A DNA stretch of 31,330 nucleotides from Minisyncoccus sp041663305. GTDB taxonomy: Bacteria; Patescibacteriota; Minisyncoccia; Minisyncoccales; Minisyncoccaceae. Where the stretch lies: assembly GCA_041663305.1 (NCBI GenBank), contig JBAYMT010000011.1:1-31330 (forward strand). The letters are read 5' to 3'. The position numbers were made by a program, and so were the translations under genes. Under the pieces are notes generated by a model, which did no database searches, had not been told where the DNA came from, and worked only from the letters and a program-made list of their open reading frames with translations. This document shows, one piece after another, positions 16,366 through 25,087 of the stretch. Each line of letters starts with the position of its first letter. Within the stretch, counting starts at the first letter, position 1.

Positions 16366-16519
16366 CATTAAAATTTACCCTTTAAAAATCATTTTGATTT
16401 TTTGTTTAGTTGAGATTGAGAGCTTGACTGAAGCGAACATAAGTTATTTTCTAGTAAGAAAATAACGCTCAAATAAACAAAAATATCAAATAAAGATTTT
16501 ACTCCCAAATTTTAATGCC
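16366..16519. repeat. Long imperfect palindromic element P2
   Basis: The left arm (16366-16424: CATTAAAATTT, TTTGATTTTTTGTTTAGTTGAG) matches the reverse complement of the right arm (16466-16519). Inside, GCTT/AAGC closes a GACTG loop, and GTTATTTTCT/AGAAAATAAC (16443-16452/16457-16466) closes AGTA with a perfect 10-bp stem. It abuts the stop of the DUF5667-like gene and could also act as a terminator-like barrier. Confidence 0.7.
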
Positions 16520-16521
16520 TC

Positions 16522-17706
16522 TTACTTCATCTTGCATTCGTTTTTGTAAAATGCCAAATCTTCACATTCTTCTCCGTTTTCATTCACGCAAGCATTATAA
16601 ACAATTCCTTCATTTTCCCTCTGCTCTATCCTATAGCCCATCCTCAGGCAATAAGCGCTAGCAGGACTCACTTTTTCCAAATCAACCTTGTTTTGGTCTT
16701 TCTCTTCCGCCAAAGATCCCATTATCTGCTCGGCGCTAACGCTGCCGTAAACCGAAGAAACTATTTTCCCTTTTGCATTTCTCAGTTTTTCTTTCGTTTC
16801 TTCATAAATTTCCAAGCCATCTATTTTTTGGTCAAGTTTTTCAAACTTTATATCAGCAAGCTTATTCTTAAAACTTTCTAATATTTCAACTTCCTCTCCA
16901 GGAGCTTCAGCAATTATTTCATTCATCCATTCTCCTTTTGCTATTTCGCTTGTCACTTCCTTTTGCTTTTCTTGTTCAAGCGCCAGCTTCCAACTCCTAT
17001 ATGTTTCGGTTATTTTCAATTCGGTCAATTTACTATTAAAATAGTTTTCTACCGAAACATCACTAAATGGATAGAGTATTCTGTTTTCTACTATTTTTAT
17101 TTCCTCTATTAATACCATCTCCTTAAACTTTGCATCAAAAGAATACACTAGCATATTATCCAGCTCCCTTATTTTTCTGTCATCTTCTTCAATGCTATCA
17201 ATGCGATTTCCGACTGCTGAGTATATAGCCTCATTATCTCCCAAATAAAAAGCGCTAGAAACAAAATTTCCAAAACTGCTCGCTAGCGCATAGTTTTTTC
17301 TGTCAAAAACATCTGCTTTTAAGATATCGGCAAGAATTTCTCTTTCAAAATAAGCTTCTTTTATTATTATACTAGCCAACTCATCTCTATTAGTATTTCG
17401 CATAGATTCTGAGGCCAACTTCAGATTTTCCACTTCCGTCAAATAACTTGCCAATGCGCGCGACATGTCACCATTCCTCTGCAACACTTTTCTTATTTCT
17501 CCCAGCTTTTCAAAACTTATCTTTATTCTTTTTTCTATCCTCTTATCTTCAGGAGTAAAAAATATATCAAAATTCCTACTCCATTCTTTTGCAAAATAAA
17601 ACGGCTTATCGGGCACAAACAGCGCATCATCTACCGATGCGCTATTTGCTACCCCTATAAACGCGAGTATTATTAAAAATAGTGATAAGATTATTTTTTT
17701 TAACAT
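16522..17706 (-). CDS. Secreted DUF5667-like protein
   Basis: The first 20 residues (MLKKIILSLFLIILAFIGVA, followed by NSA and then SVDD) form a signal peptide. The early motif PDKPFYFAKEWSRNFDIFF followed by KRIEKRIKISFEKLGEI resembles DUF5667, a helical exported domain common in CPR and Actinobacteria. The rest is highly charged and helix-rich, with many Glu and Lys. The C-terminus has clustered cysteines (AYCLRMGYR, YNACVNENGEECEDL, KNECKMK). The frame is open back to TTG 17733 inside thrS. The ATG at 17706, 4 nt after the thrS stop and directly starting the signal peptide, is the better start (394 aa). It is cotranscribed with thrS; its function is unknown. Confidence 0.8.
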   Translation of the reverse strand: MLKKIILSLFLIILAFIGVANSASVDDALFVPDKPFYFAKEWSRNFDIFFTPEDKRIEKRIKISFEKLGEIRKVLQRNGDMSRALASYLTEVENLKLASESMRNTNRDELASIIIKEAYFEREILADILKADVFDRKNYALASSFGNFVSSAFYLGDNEAIYSAVGNRIDSIEEDDRKIRELDNMLVYSFDAKFKEMVLIEEIKIVENRILYPFSDVSVENYFNSKLTELKITETYRSWKLALEQEKQKEVTSEIAKGEWMNEIIAEAPGEEVEILESFKNKLADIKFEKLDQKIDGLEIYEETKEKLRNAKGKIVSSVYGSVSAEQIMGSLAEEKDQNKVDLEKVSPASAYCLRMGYRIEQRENEGIVYNACVNENGEECEDLAFYKNECKMK

Positions 17707-17710
17707 TTTT

Positions 17711-19471
17711 TTACGCCAATTTTTCTTGCTCAATTAATTTTTCAACTGTCATTTCTCCCAATTCTTGCTGACCTCTTTTTCTCACACTCACAGTTCCATT
17801 TCCTTTTTCCTTTTCTCCCACAACCAGTATATAAGGAATTTTTTGCATCTCCGCTTCTCTTATTTTCTTTCCTATTGTCTGACTGTCCTCATCAATCTCA
17901 ACTCTGAACTGCTTTAAACTGCTTGCAACTTCTTTTGCATAATCAATCTGGTTTTCTCCCACCGGCACAACTCTTATTTGAACAGGGGACAGCCAAAACG
18001 GAAAAGCTCCGGCATAATGTTCTATCAAAAGCCCAATAAACCTTTCGAATGAGCCGAAGAGGGCGCGATGGAGCATATAAGGCTGTTCTTTTTCTCCTTT
18101 TTCATTGGTAAATTCCATTTGGAATCTTTCCGGCAAATTAAAATCAAATTGCAAGGTAGAACATTGCCATTCTCTTCCCAAAACATCTTTGATTTTAAAA
18201 TCCAGCTTGGGGCCGTAAAAAGCCGCTTCACCTTCTTCTTCTTTGAAGTTCAGTCCTTTTTCTTGAGCGACTTTTCTTAAAACCGACTCGGTAAAATTCC
18301 AGCCCTCGTCATTTCCTGCATACTTTTCCTTATTATTAGGATCTCTTAGTGAGAGATATACATTTACCGATTCAGGATCAAATCCAAATGATTTATAAAT
18401 AAACAATATAAAATCGATTACGCTCTTTAGTTCGTCTTCCACTTGATCCTTCCTGCAGATTATATGGGCATCATCTTGAGTAAATCCTCGCACTCTGGTT
18501 AAGCCGGAAAGTTCGCCTTTCTTTTCAAACCGATAGACAGTTCCTGTTTCGGCCCAACGCATCGGCAAATTTCTATACGACTTCGGAGAATTATTATATA
18601 TGGCAACATGGAACGGACAATTCATCGGCTTCAATAAGAATTGTTCCGACTCTTTTATTTCGTCTTTATTCTTTAACTCTTCCAGCGATTGTCCAACCTC
18701 AAGCGGGGGATACATGCTATCCGAATAAAATCCCCAGTGTCCTGATCTTTCCCATAGTTTTCTGTTTCCGATATGGGGAGTCCTTACGAGATCATAGCCG
18801 TTTTCTAAATGTTTTTTATACCAAAAATCCTCAATCACTCTCCACAAAATTCCGCCCTTCGGATGCCAAAGGACTAACCCTATCCCAACTTCCTCCTCAG
18901 TATGAAATAAGTCTAGCTCACGGCCAAGTTTTCGATGATCTCTTTTTTCTGCTTCTTTAAGCATTTCCAAATATTTTTCTAACTCTTCTTTGGAAGCAAA
19001 AGCCACTCCATAAATCCTAGTTAGCATTTTATTATTTTCGCTTCCTTTCCAGTAAGCTCCCGATACTTTTGTCAAAGTAAAACCATCACTACATATTTCC
19101 AAAGTGCTATCAATATGCGGCCCTTTACACAAATCAACAAACTCACCGGTTTTATATGCTGATATCTCTCCGTCATTCAATTCCTCAATCAATTCCAATT
19201 TATAATTTTCAGTGCTAAAAAGTTTTTTGGCTTCATCTTTCGACAGATTCATTTTTTCAAATGGAATATCTTTTTTCATGATTTCTTTCATTCTCTTTTC
19301 AATCTTTGGCAGATCTTCCAAAGTTATTTGTGTTCCTCCAAAATCAAAATCATAATAGAATCCGTTTTCAATGGCAGGACCAACGCCCAATTTCACGTCG
19401 CCATACAAATCTTTTATTGCTACTGCAAGTATATGTGATAGCGAGTGTCTGATTATTTCTATATCTTTCAT
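17711..19471 (-). CDS. thrS: Threonyl-tRNA synthetase lacking the TGS domain
   Basis: This class II enzyme charges tRNA-Thr and edits Ser-tRNA-Thr. It begins directly at the editing domain (IIRHSLSHILA, then VDLCKGPHID), so the N-terminal TGS domain of about 60 residues is missing. The editing residues HXXXH and C/H are present. The catalytic core keeps the zinc ligands in MNCPFHV, DDAHIIC and MLHRALFGSFERF, and motif 2 near TRVRGFTQDD. The C-terminal anticodon domain runs from WLSPVQIRVVPVGE to the end. The 586-aa length fits exactly this one-domain loss. No upstream ATG in frame restores a TGS domain. Confidence 0.96.
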   Translation of the reverse strand: MKDIEIIRHSLSHILAVAIKDLYGDVKLGVGPAIENGFYYDFDFGGTQITLEDLPKIEKRMKEIMKKDIPFEKMNLSKDEAKKLFSTENYKLELIEELNDGEISAYKTGEFVDLCKGPHIDSTLEICSDGFTLTKVSGAYWKGSENNKMLTRIYGVAFASKEELEKYLEMLKEAEKRDHRKLGRELDLFHTEEEVGIGLVLWHPKGGILWRVIEDFWYKKHLENGYDLVRTPHIGNRKLWERSGHWGFYSDSMYPPLEVGQSLEELKNKDEIKESEQFLLKPMNCPFHVAIYNNSPKSYRNLPMRWAETGTVYRFEKKGELSGLTRVRGFTQDDAHIICRKDQVEDELKSVIDFILFIYKSFGFDPESVNVYLSLRDPNNKEKYAGNDEGWNFTESVLRKVAQEKGLNFKEEEGEAAFYGPKLDFKIKDVLGREWQCSTLQFDFNLPERFQMEFTNEKGEKEQPYMLHRALFGSFERFIGLLIEHYAGAFPFWLSPVQIRVVPVGENQIDYAKEVASSLKQFRVEIDEDSQTIGKKIREAEMQKIPYILVVGEKEKGNGTVSVRKRGQQELGEMTVEKLIEQEKLA

Positions 19472-19599
19472 ATTAGTTTTAAATTCTTAATATTAATTTC
19501 TAATAGTATCTTGATTAATTCCAAAACCGCCCCGCGTCTGCGTGCTCTCACAAATCCTTATATGCTGATAAATGTATTTCTTTTTCACAAACATATTTT

Positions 19600-19690
19600 C
19601 TTCTTTTCTTTCTCCTGAACCCATTAAAATTTATTTACTAGAAATTCGTTTTGATTTTTTGTTTCTTTGCTTTTCTCTTTCTCTAAACCC
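19600..19690. repeat. Partial arm copy upstream of palindrome P3
   Basis: CCTGAACCCATTAAAATTT and the following GAAATTCGTTTTGATTTTTTG repeat the left-arm themes of P2 and P3. This is either a nested or a duplicated arm. Between the thrS start and P3 (19472-19690) I see nothing else. Confidence 0.4.
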
Positions 19691-19915
19691 ATTAAAATTA
19701 CGTCTTTGAAATTCGTTGAAGTAATATTTTTCTTGAGGCCGATTTTAATCGGCGGCGGAGCTTTGACCGAAAGCGAGCCAGCCTGAGCCGGTTCTACCAA
19801 GAACCGATGCGAAGGGGCAGGACGGCTGGTCCGAGCACCAGGCATTTTCTAGCAAGAAAATACCGCCTCAAGAAAAGATAATACTGAAAAAGAATTTCGC
19901 ATCCAATCAAATTTT
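19691..19915. repeat. Long imperfect palindromic element P3 with GC-rich insert
   Basis: The left arm (19691-19738, ending TTCTTGAGG) pairs with the right arm (19866-19915, starting CCTCAAGAA). Inside are GCTTT/AAAGC closing GACCG, and ATTTTCT/AGAAAAT (19844-19850/19855-19861) closing AGCA. A GC-rich stretch at 19762-19840 separates them, with GGTTCT/AGAACC among its hairpins. The right arm reaches the dnaE stop codon. Confidence 0.65.
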
Positions 19916-22900
19916 ACATATCCTCTCCCACAACCTCTTCTGCTTCGTTTGCCACTATCTTCGGCAAATCATCTCTCACATCTGCTTTTCCCGTTACCAT
20001 AATCACTTTGTTTTCTTTAAACAAATCTGGGTTTTTTTCAAGCAAGGAAGGGAATATTACCACCTCTATTTTATCCGTCAGATCTTCTAGCTTTATAAAC
20101 ATCATCGGGTCTCCCTTTTTGGTGATTATCTTTTTCACTTCCGAGACTATTCCTGTTATCGTCACCGATTCTCCTCTATATATATGCTTCTCATTCATAC
20201 CATACACCGCTGTTGTCCTGATTCCAAGCAAATCATTATTAATTTTACGGATAGACATCGAATTATTATCCAAAAATTCCTTCATATCTTGCAATGGGTG
20301 TCCGCTAATATACAACCCTAGCAATTCCTTCTCCCAAGTCAATCTTTCTTTCTCGCTTATCTCTCCACCTTCTTCAAGAGCAACATTCCCGCTAAAAGAA
20401 TTTTCGCCCCCTCCAAACATATCAAACAAGCCTTTCTGTCCGCTCTCTTTTATTTTTTGGTTCTTTTTAGTCCAATCCATCAGTCTTTCTAAATTATGCA
20501 ATATCTTGCTTCTTTTCTCAAGCGAATCAAAAGCTCCAGCCTTAATCAAGCTTTCAAGTGATTTCTTATTTAGTACCTTACCGTCCGAACGAGTAAAAAA
20601 GTCATGTATATCTCTAAACGGTCCATTCTTTTTTCTTTCTGTAATATTCAGTTCTACCACACCGTCTCCCACATTTTTAATGGCCGAAAGCCCAAATCTG
20701 ATCTGATTCTTATTCGGAACCACACTAAAATCTTTAAAACTTTCATTTATATCCGGTGGCAATACTTCAATTTTCATCTTCTTGCACTCATCAATCAAAG
20801 TCGCAATCCTTTCCACGTCGCCTCCATCCGCAGTCAAAAGTGCTGCCATATATTCAACTGGATAATTAGCTTTTAAATATGCTGTTTCATATGCAATTAC
20901 CGCATAACAGGCAGCATGGCTTTTATTAAAAGAATATCTTGCAAATGGTTCTATCCAACTCCAGATTTCTTCACCAATCTTTTTTGAAATTTCATTCTTT
21001 ACCATTCCATCAACAAACTTTTCTTTTTGCTCCATCAACAATTTTTCGTTTTTCTTTCCAATAGCTTTCCTTAATATATCGGCTTCAGACAATGTAAACC
21101 CAGCCATATCTGTTGCAATACGCATGATTTGTTCCTGATACAAAGGGATCCCATAAGTATTAGCCAAAAGGTCTTTCAATTTTGGATGGATGTACTTTAC
21201 TTCTTTTGTTTTATTTTTCCCGGCAATATAGTCTGGAATGTGTTGCATTGGTCCAGGCCTATAAAGAGCTACCATAGCAGTAATATCATCTATCTGTGTT
21301 GGCCTTAACTGTTTCAAATATCTTCTCATTCCATCCGACTCCAGCTGAAACACTCCGATACAGTTTCCATCCTGAAGCAGTTTATAAGTCTTAGCATCAT
21401 CAAAAGGAATCTTCTCAATATCTATACTCACTCCATGCACCGCATAAATCCTTTTCAATGCTTCCTCAATAATGGTCAGGTTTTTTAACCCCAAAAAATC
21501 CATCTTGAGTAATCCCATGCTTTCAATTCCGTGTCCGCTATATTGGGTAACAATCGCATTAGGGTCTTGGCTTGGATGTTGTATCGGCACCGAATCATCT
21601 AAAGGGTTTTTCGCAATCACAACTCCGCAAGCATGAGTAGAGGCATGTCTTACACAGCCCTCAATCCTTAGCGCCAAATTTATCAATCTCTCTGCCATCG
21701 AATCGCTTTCATAAAGATCAGAAAACTCCTGCACTGTGTCCAAAGTTTCTTTCAAGCTCATTCCCATTGGAATCATTTTGGCAATCTTGTCACAATAACT
21801 ATATTCGTATCCAAGAGCACGACCCACATCACGAATAGACGCTTTTGCCGCCATGGTTCCAAAAGTAATGATCTGAGCCACTCTGTTTCGTCCATATTTT
21901 TCAGCAACATAGTTAATCACCTCATCGCGCCTAGCATCGGTAAAATCAGTATCAATATCAGGAGGGGATATCCTGTCCGGGTTCAAAAATCTTTCAAAAT
22001 ACAATCCGTGCTTCAAAGGATCAACGTTAGTTATATTTGTCAGGTAGGCAATAATAGATCCCGCCGCCGAACCTCTACCAGGCCCCACAACAATATGGTG
22101 ATTCTTCGCCCAATTTATAAAATCTTGCACAATCAAAAAGTAATCGGTAAAACCGGTTCGCGCAACAACACCAAGCTCATACTCGGTTCGCACTGCAATT
22201 TCCTTTAGTTTTTCATCCTTCACATCTTCAGGATCAATCTTTTCTTTTTTTATTGCCTTTTCAATCAATTTATTTACTTCACTTCCCGAAATATCATATT
22301 TTTTTTCAATTCCTTTGTAGCAAAGTTCTTTCAGATAATCAAAAGCATCTTTATTATCAGGAACATCAAATTTAGGAAGTTTTATCTCTCCCAATTTCAG
22401 TTCCAAATTACACATCTCCGCAACCTTCAAGGTATTGCTTATCGCTTCCGGAACATGAGAAAAATCTTCTATCATTTCCTCCTGTGATTTTATAGAAAAA
22501 TCTTCACTTCTCATACTCAACCTCTCAGGATCATTGATATCAGCCCCAGTATTTATAAGCATCAATATATCTTGAGCTTCCGCATCTTCTTTAAAAGTGT
22601 AATGCGAATCATTTGTTGCAACCAAAGGTATTCCTGTTTTTTTAGACAGCTTTATTATCAGTTCGTTTGCTTTTGCCTGCTCGGGAATAGCAGGGTGGTT
22701 CTGCATTTCCAAATAATAGTTTTCGGCTCCAAAAATATCTCTATATTCCAAAGCCATCTTTTCTGCCTCATCAAACTTTCCCGCCAGTAGCAACACCGGA
22801 ATCCTTCCTTGCAAGCAAGCGCTTAGTGCGATTATTCCTTCCGAATGTTTGCGTAGTAAATTAAAATCTACTCTTGGTTTGTAATAAAACCCTTTCAAGT

Positions 22901-23228
22901 GTGCTTCAGTCACAAGCTTCACCAAATTGTTATAACCAGTTTCATTCTTAGCAAGCAAAATCAAGTGAAATCTCTTGTTTTCCACTTGAGGATTTTTATC
23001 CTCCATGCTCTGTACGGCTTCATAAAATTCACAGCCAACTATTGGTTTTATTCCTTTCGCCTTAGCCGCCTGATAAAATTCTATCACTCCATACATCACC
23101 CCATGATCAGTCAGTGCCACACTATCCATTCCCAGTTCTTTTACTCTGTCTAATATCTCATCAATTTTTGACAAACCATCCAAAAGGGAATAGTGCGAAT
23201 GCAAGTGCAGATGGACAAATTTACTCAT
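19914..23228 (-). CDS. dnaE: DNA polymerase III alpha subunit
   Basis: This is the replicative polymerase catalytic subunit. The PHP domain (1-210) keeps its metal-binding residues (FVHLHLHSHYSLLDG, ALTDHGVMYG), so it may have proofreading activity, as known for other DnaE1 enzymes with an intact PHP. The palm aspartates lie in PDIDTDF, followed by GLLKMDFLGLKNL. Fingers and HhH regions follow, then an OB fold (VTITGIVSEVKK). The protein stops soon after the OB fold, so the tau-binding tail is short. The frame extends upstream to 23357, but family similarity begins at MSKFVHLHLHS (ATG 23228), giving 1104 aa. A TATAAT on the minus strand at 23282-23277 could be its -10. Confidence 0.95.
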   Translation of the reverse strand: MSKFVHLHLHSHYSLLDGLSKIDEILDRVKELGMDSVALTDHGVMYGVIEFYQAAKAKGIKPIVGCEFYEAVQSMEDKNPQVENKRFHLILLAKNETGYNNLVKLVTEAHLKGFYYKPRVDFNLLRKHSEGIIALSACLQGRIPVLLLAGKFDEAEKMALEYRDIFGAENYYLEMQNHPAIPEQAKANELIIKLSKKTGIPLVATNDSHYTFKEDAEAQDILMLINTGADINDPERLSMRSEDFSIKSQEEMIEDFSHVPEAISNTLKVAEMCNLELKLGEIKLPKFDVPDNKDAFDYLKELCYKGIEKKYDISGSEVNKLIEKAIKKEKIDPEDVKDEKLKEIAVRTEYELGVVARTGFTDYFLIVQDFINWAKNHHIVVGPGRGSAAGSIIAYLTNITNVDPLKHGLYFERFLNPDRISPPDIDTDFTDARRDEVINYVAEKYGRNRVAQIITFGTMAAKASIRDVGRALGYEYSYCDKIAKMIPMGMSLKETLDTVQEFSDLYESDSMAERLINLALRIEGCVRHASTHACGVVIAKNPLDDSVPIQHPSQDPNAIVTQYSGHGIESMGLLKMDFLGLKNLTIIEEALKRIYAVHGVSIDIEKIPFDDAKTYKLLQDGNCIGVFQLESDGMRRYLKQLRPTQIDDITAMVALYRPGPMQHIPDYIAGKNKTKEVKYIHPKLKDLLANTYGIPLYQEQIMRIATDMAGFTLSEADILRKAIGKKNEKLLMEQKEKFVDGMVKNEISKKIGEEIWSWIEPFARYSFNKSHAACYAVIAYETAYLKANYPVEYMAALLTADGGDVERIATLIDECKKMKIEVLPPDINESFKDFSVVPNKNQIRFGLSAIKNVGDGVVELNITERKKNGPFRDIHDFFTRSDGKVLNKKSLESLIKAGAFDSLEKRSKILHNLERLMDWTKKNQKIKESGQKGLFDMFGGGENSFSGNVALEEGGEISEKERLTWEKELLGLYISGHPLQDMKEFLDNNSMSIRKINNDLLGIRTTAVYGMNEKHIYRGESVTITGIVSEVKKIITKKGDPMMFIKLEDLTDKIEVVIFPSLLEKNPDLFKENKVIMVTGKADVRDDLPKIVANEAEEVVGEDM

Positions 23229-23352
23229 AATGGTTATACCCGAAAAAAGGCTTTTATGATTATTACAGCTTATGATATTATAATTCATAATAGCCCAAAA
23301 ACAGCTTTTATTCAATTTCCCTCTTGCTATTCTTTTGTCTGTATCTCTGTTT

Positions 23353-23488
23353 GTCATTCCCGATTGCTTATCAAAGATAAGCCTAGTCGGGAGATGCCTT
23401 TAAGCTTTCTCAAGAAAGCCTCAATGTACTAATTACTTATTACCAATTACAAATTACTAATGTCACACTAATTACTGATTACTAATTC
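23353..23488. repeat. Composite repeat B upstream of rnhB
   Basis: The REP-like hairpin has CCCGA/TCGGG outside and GCTTATC/GATAAGC inside. Next comes GCTTTCT/AGAAAGC, then the period-7 tract (ACTAATTAC, TTATTAC, CAATTAC, AAATTAC). The rnhB ATG follows directly. Confidence 0.75.
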
Positions 23489-24112
23489 ATGACTAACCAC
23501 GAAGAACTAAAACTTAATAAAGCCGGGTATAATCATGTAGCCGGAATAGACGAAGCGGGACGAGGCCCTTTAGCCGGTCCGGTTGTTGCCGCCTGTGCTC
23601 TAATAACAGACTGGGATATAGATAAGGTAATTCTAAATAGCGTAAAAGATTCCAAAAAACTGTCCGAAAAGAAAAGGGAATATATTTTTGAATATATAAA
23701 AGATTTACCAAGCATAAAATGGGGGATAGGAATAGTAAACGAGAAAAAAATAGACGAAATAAACATCCTTAATGCCACAAAACTGGCAATGGCCGAATCC
23801 GCAAGAGATTTAGCAAGCAAACACCCTATAGATATATTGATAATTGACGGAAATTCACTAATAGACTTTCCACTAGAACAACGAGCGATAATAAAAGCAG
23901 ACGACAAGATATTTTCTTGCAGTTTGGCCAGTATAATCGCCAAAGTGACTAGGGACAGGATTATGTATGCCTACGCAAGTGAATATCCTCAATACCAATT
24001 TGAAAAACATAAAGGATACGGAACCAAAATTCACATCAACGCAATAAAGCAATACGGCCCTTGCGAAATCCACCGCAAAACCTTTAACCCCATCTCCTAC
24101 TACTTTTTATAA
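23489..24112 (+). CDS. rnhB: Ribonuclease HII
   Basis: RNase HII cuts RNA in RNA-DNA hybrids and starts removal of misincorporated ribonucleotides. The metal-binding residues are in VAGIDEAGRGPLAGPVVAA, DILIIDGNS and ASIIAKVTRDRIM. KDSKKLSEKKRE and HKGYGTKIH complete the family pattern. The length of 207 aa is normal. No Shine-Dalgarno is present; the ATG lies at the edge of a repeat tract. It is divergent from dnaE. The sRNA array begins about 45 nt downstream. Confidence 0.96.
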   Translation: MTNHEELKLNKAGYNHVAGIDEAGRGPLAGPVVAACALITDWDIDKVILNSVKDSKKLSEKKREYIFEYIKDLPSIKWGIGIVNEKKIDEINILNATKLAMAESARDLASKHPIDILIIDGNSLIDFPLEQRAIIKADDKIFSCSLASIIAKVTRDRIMYAYASEYPQYQFEKHKGYGTKIHINAIKQYGPCEIHRKTFNPISYYFL

Positions 24113-24155
24113 TTCTAAACTCTTGACATCAAACCATCCTTATAGCAACTAAATT

Positions 24156-24260
24156 AATCAAAGGAACAATCGTCCAGAAGATTGTTCCACGCCCGACGTG
24201 TTGAATAAACAATTAGAGGTTTCGACCCCTTCAAGCACTATTAAAACAGTGCATTTTTTT
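24156..24260 (+). ncRNA. Array unit U1, putative small RNA
   Basis: A 9-bp hairpin GGAACAATC/GATTGTTCC begins at 24163. The unit ends with GCACT/AGTGC (24235-24239/24248-24252) and ATTTTTTT. TTGACA at 24123-24128 is present, but the best -10 (TAAATT, 24150-24155) sits at a 21-nt spacing, so the promoter is weak or differently built. It could also be a 3' tail of the rnhB transcript. The following unit's promoter lies 8 nt after the T run. Confidence 0.45.
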
Positions 24261-24267
24261 GCAAAAT

Positions 24268-24296
24268 TTGACAAATCAATTTCAAAAGACTATTAA
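24268..24296 (+). promoter_or_regulatory. U2 promoter
   Basis: TTGACA (24268-24273), a 17-nt spacer, TATTAA (24291-24296). Confidence 0.75.
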
Positions 24297-24301
24297 TAAA
24301 G

Positions 24302-24571
24302 TGTGCTCGGCGGTGCCTAGCACATGGAGAAAAAGATGAAGTTCGCATTTTCAACAACCGCTCGTTTCGCAGAAGACAGACCGGAAACCTCGTTCCACCT
24401 GGCAGCCGTTTTTCTCGCAGTTGATGTCTAAACCTGCCTTACAAAACCGAAGAAAATTCGGCTAGCCTAAAAAAGTCTGCAAAAAAAACAAAACCGTGGG
24501 AGAATCTCACTATCGTGAGATAATTCTCACCACACCTATTCGCACCATACACATTCGTATGGTGTTTTTTA
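24302..24571 (+). ncRNA. Array unit U2, structured RNA of about 270 nt
   Basis: The RNA starts with TGTGCT/AGCACA (24302-24307/24319-24324). It carries the blocks TTCGCA (24366) and GCAGTTGAT (24417), shared with U3 and U4, then TAAACCTG, shared with U3 (and AAACCTG with U6). A long hairpin (24496-24533) has GTGG/CCAC, GAGAAT/ATTCTC and CTCAC/GTGAG stacked. The terminator CACCATAC/GTATGGTG (24543-24550/24557-24564) is followed by TTTTTT. A 31-35 aa ORF lies inside. I do not recognise a known RNA family. Confidence 0.7.
24336..24431 (+). CDS. Possible 31-aa peptide inside U2
   Basis: ATG 24336 has GGAG 6 nt upstream, better than most genes here. The peptide begins MKFAFSTTARFAEDRPE and ends HLAAVFLAVDV, with a hydrophobic tail. 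An alternative start at 24324 gives 35 aa. The nucleotide block GCAGTTGATGT is read in the same frame (AVDV) as in the U3 ORF, which mildly favours real coding. The shared RNA structure could equally explain it. Confidence 0.35.
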   Translation: MKFAFSTTARFAEDRPETSFHLAAVFLAVDV

Positions 24572-24594
24572 TTACCCATCGCTTTTCTTCATTT

Positions 24595-24810
24595 GTCATT
24601 GCGATCCGCCAGCAGGCGGAGAAGCAATCTATTCCCACTTGTCATTCCCGATTGTTTACCGTAGGTAAACCTAGTCGGGAATCTAGATGTATTTAAGCTT
24701 TTGAAAAAAGCTACAAAGTACTAATTACTAGTTACAAGTTACTGATTACTAATTCATGATTAATTACTAGTTACTAAAACTATACTAATTACTGATTACT
24801 AATTACTATA
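24595..24810. repeat. Composite repeat C between U2 and U3
   Basis: Two REP-like hairpins follow each other: ATTGC..CCGCC/GGCGG..GCAAT (from 24595), then CCCGA/TCGGG with inner GTTTACC/GGTAAAC (from 24641). Then come GCTTTT/AAAAGC and two blocks of the period-7 AATTACN tract. Confidence 0.75.
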
Positions 24811-24822
24811 AAATAAACAAAT

Positions 24823-24851
24823 TTGACAAAAAAACTTTTTCGTACTACAAA
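24823..24851 (+). promoter_or_regulatory. U3 promoter
   Basis: TTGACA (24823-24828), a 17-nt spacer, TACAAA (24846-24851). Confidence 0.75.
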
Positions 24852-25029
24852 TTAAATTGTACATTCGCGCACGGTCTTAAAAGACCATAGGACATCGGTG
24901 TCAAAAAAGTGCCACGTTTTCGTGCGAAGGTTCGCACGTTTCAAAAACGGTGCCACGCGGGACACATGCCAAAGGTCTACGCACCAAGGAAGGTGCAGAG
25001 CCCATGTAATACGGGTGTACAAGTTTGAA

Positions 25030-25068
25030 ATGAAAAAAACAGTGGTACGTAGTGCCACAAAACTTTGA
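25030..25068 (+). CDS. Possible 12-aa peptide inside U3
   Basis: MKKTVVRSATKL starts 6 nt after a GGTGTACAAG block. The stop overlaps the GAAGGAG that precedes the next ORF. The spacing suggests a leader-peptide arrangement, but so short an ORF may be chance. Confidence 0.2.
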   Translation: MKKTVVRSATKL

Positions 25069-25087
25069 AGGAGTACAGGTGTACAAG

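Noticed and set aside
20008..20706. 232-aa plus-strand ORF inside dnaE
   Set aside because: It is antisense to well-conserved dnaE coding sequence and its composition mirrors it; it is a shadow frame.
23229..23357. N-terminal extension of dnaE
   Set aside because: The additional 43 residues do not resemble DnaE, and the PHP domain begins at MSKFVHLHLHS.
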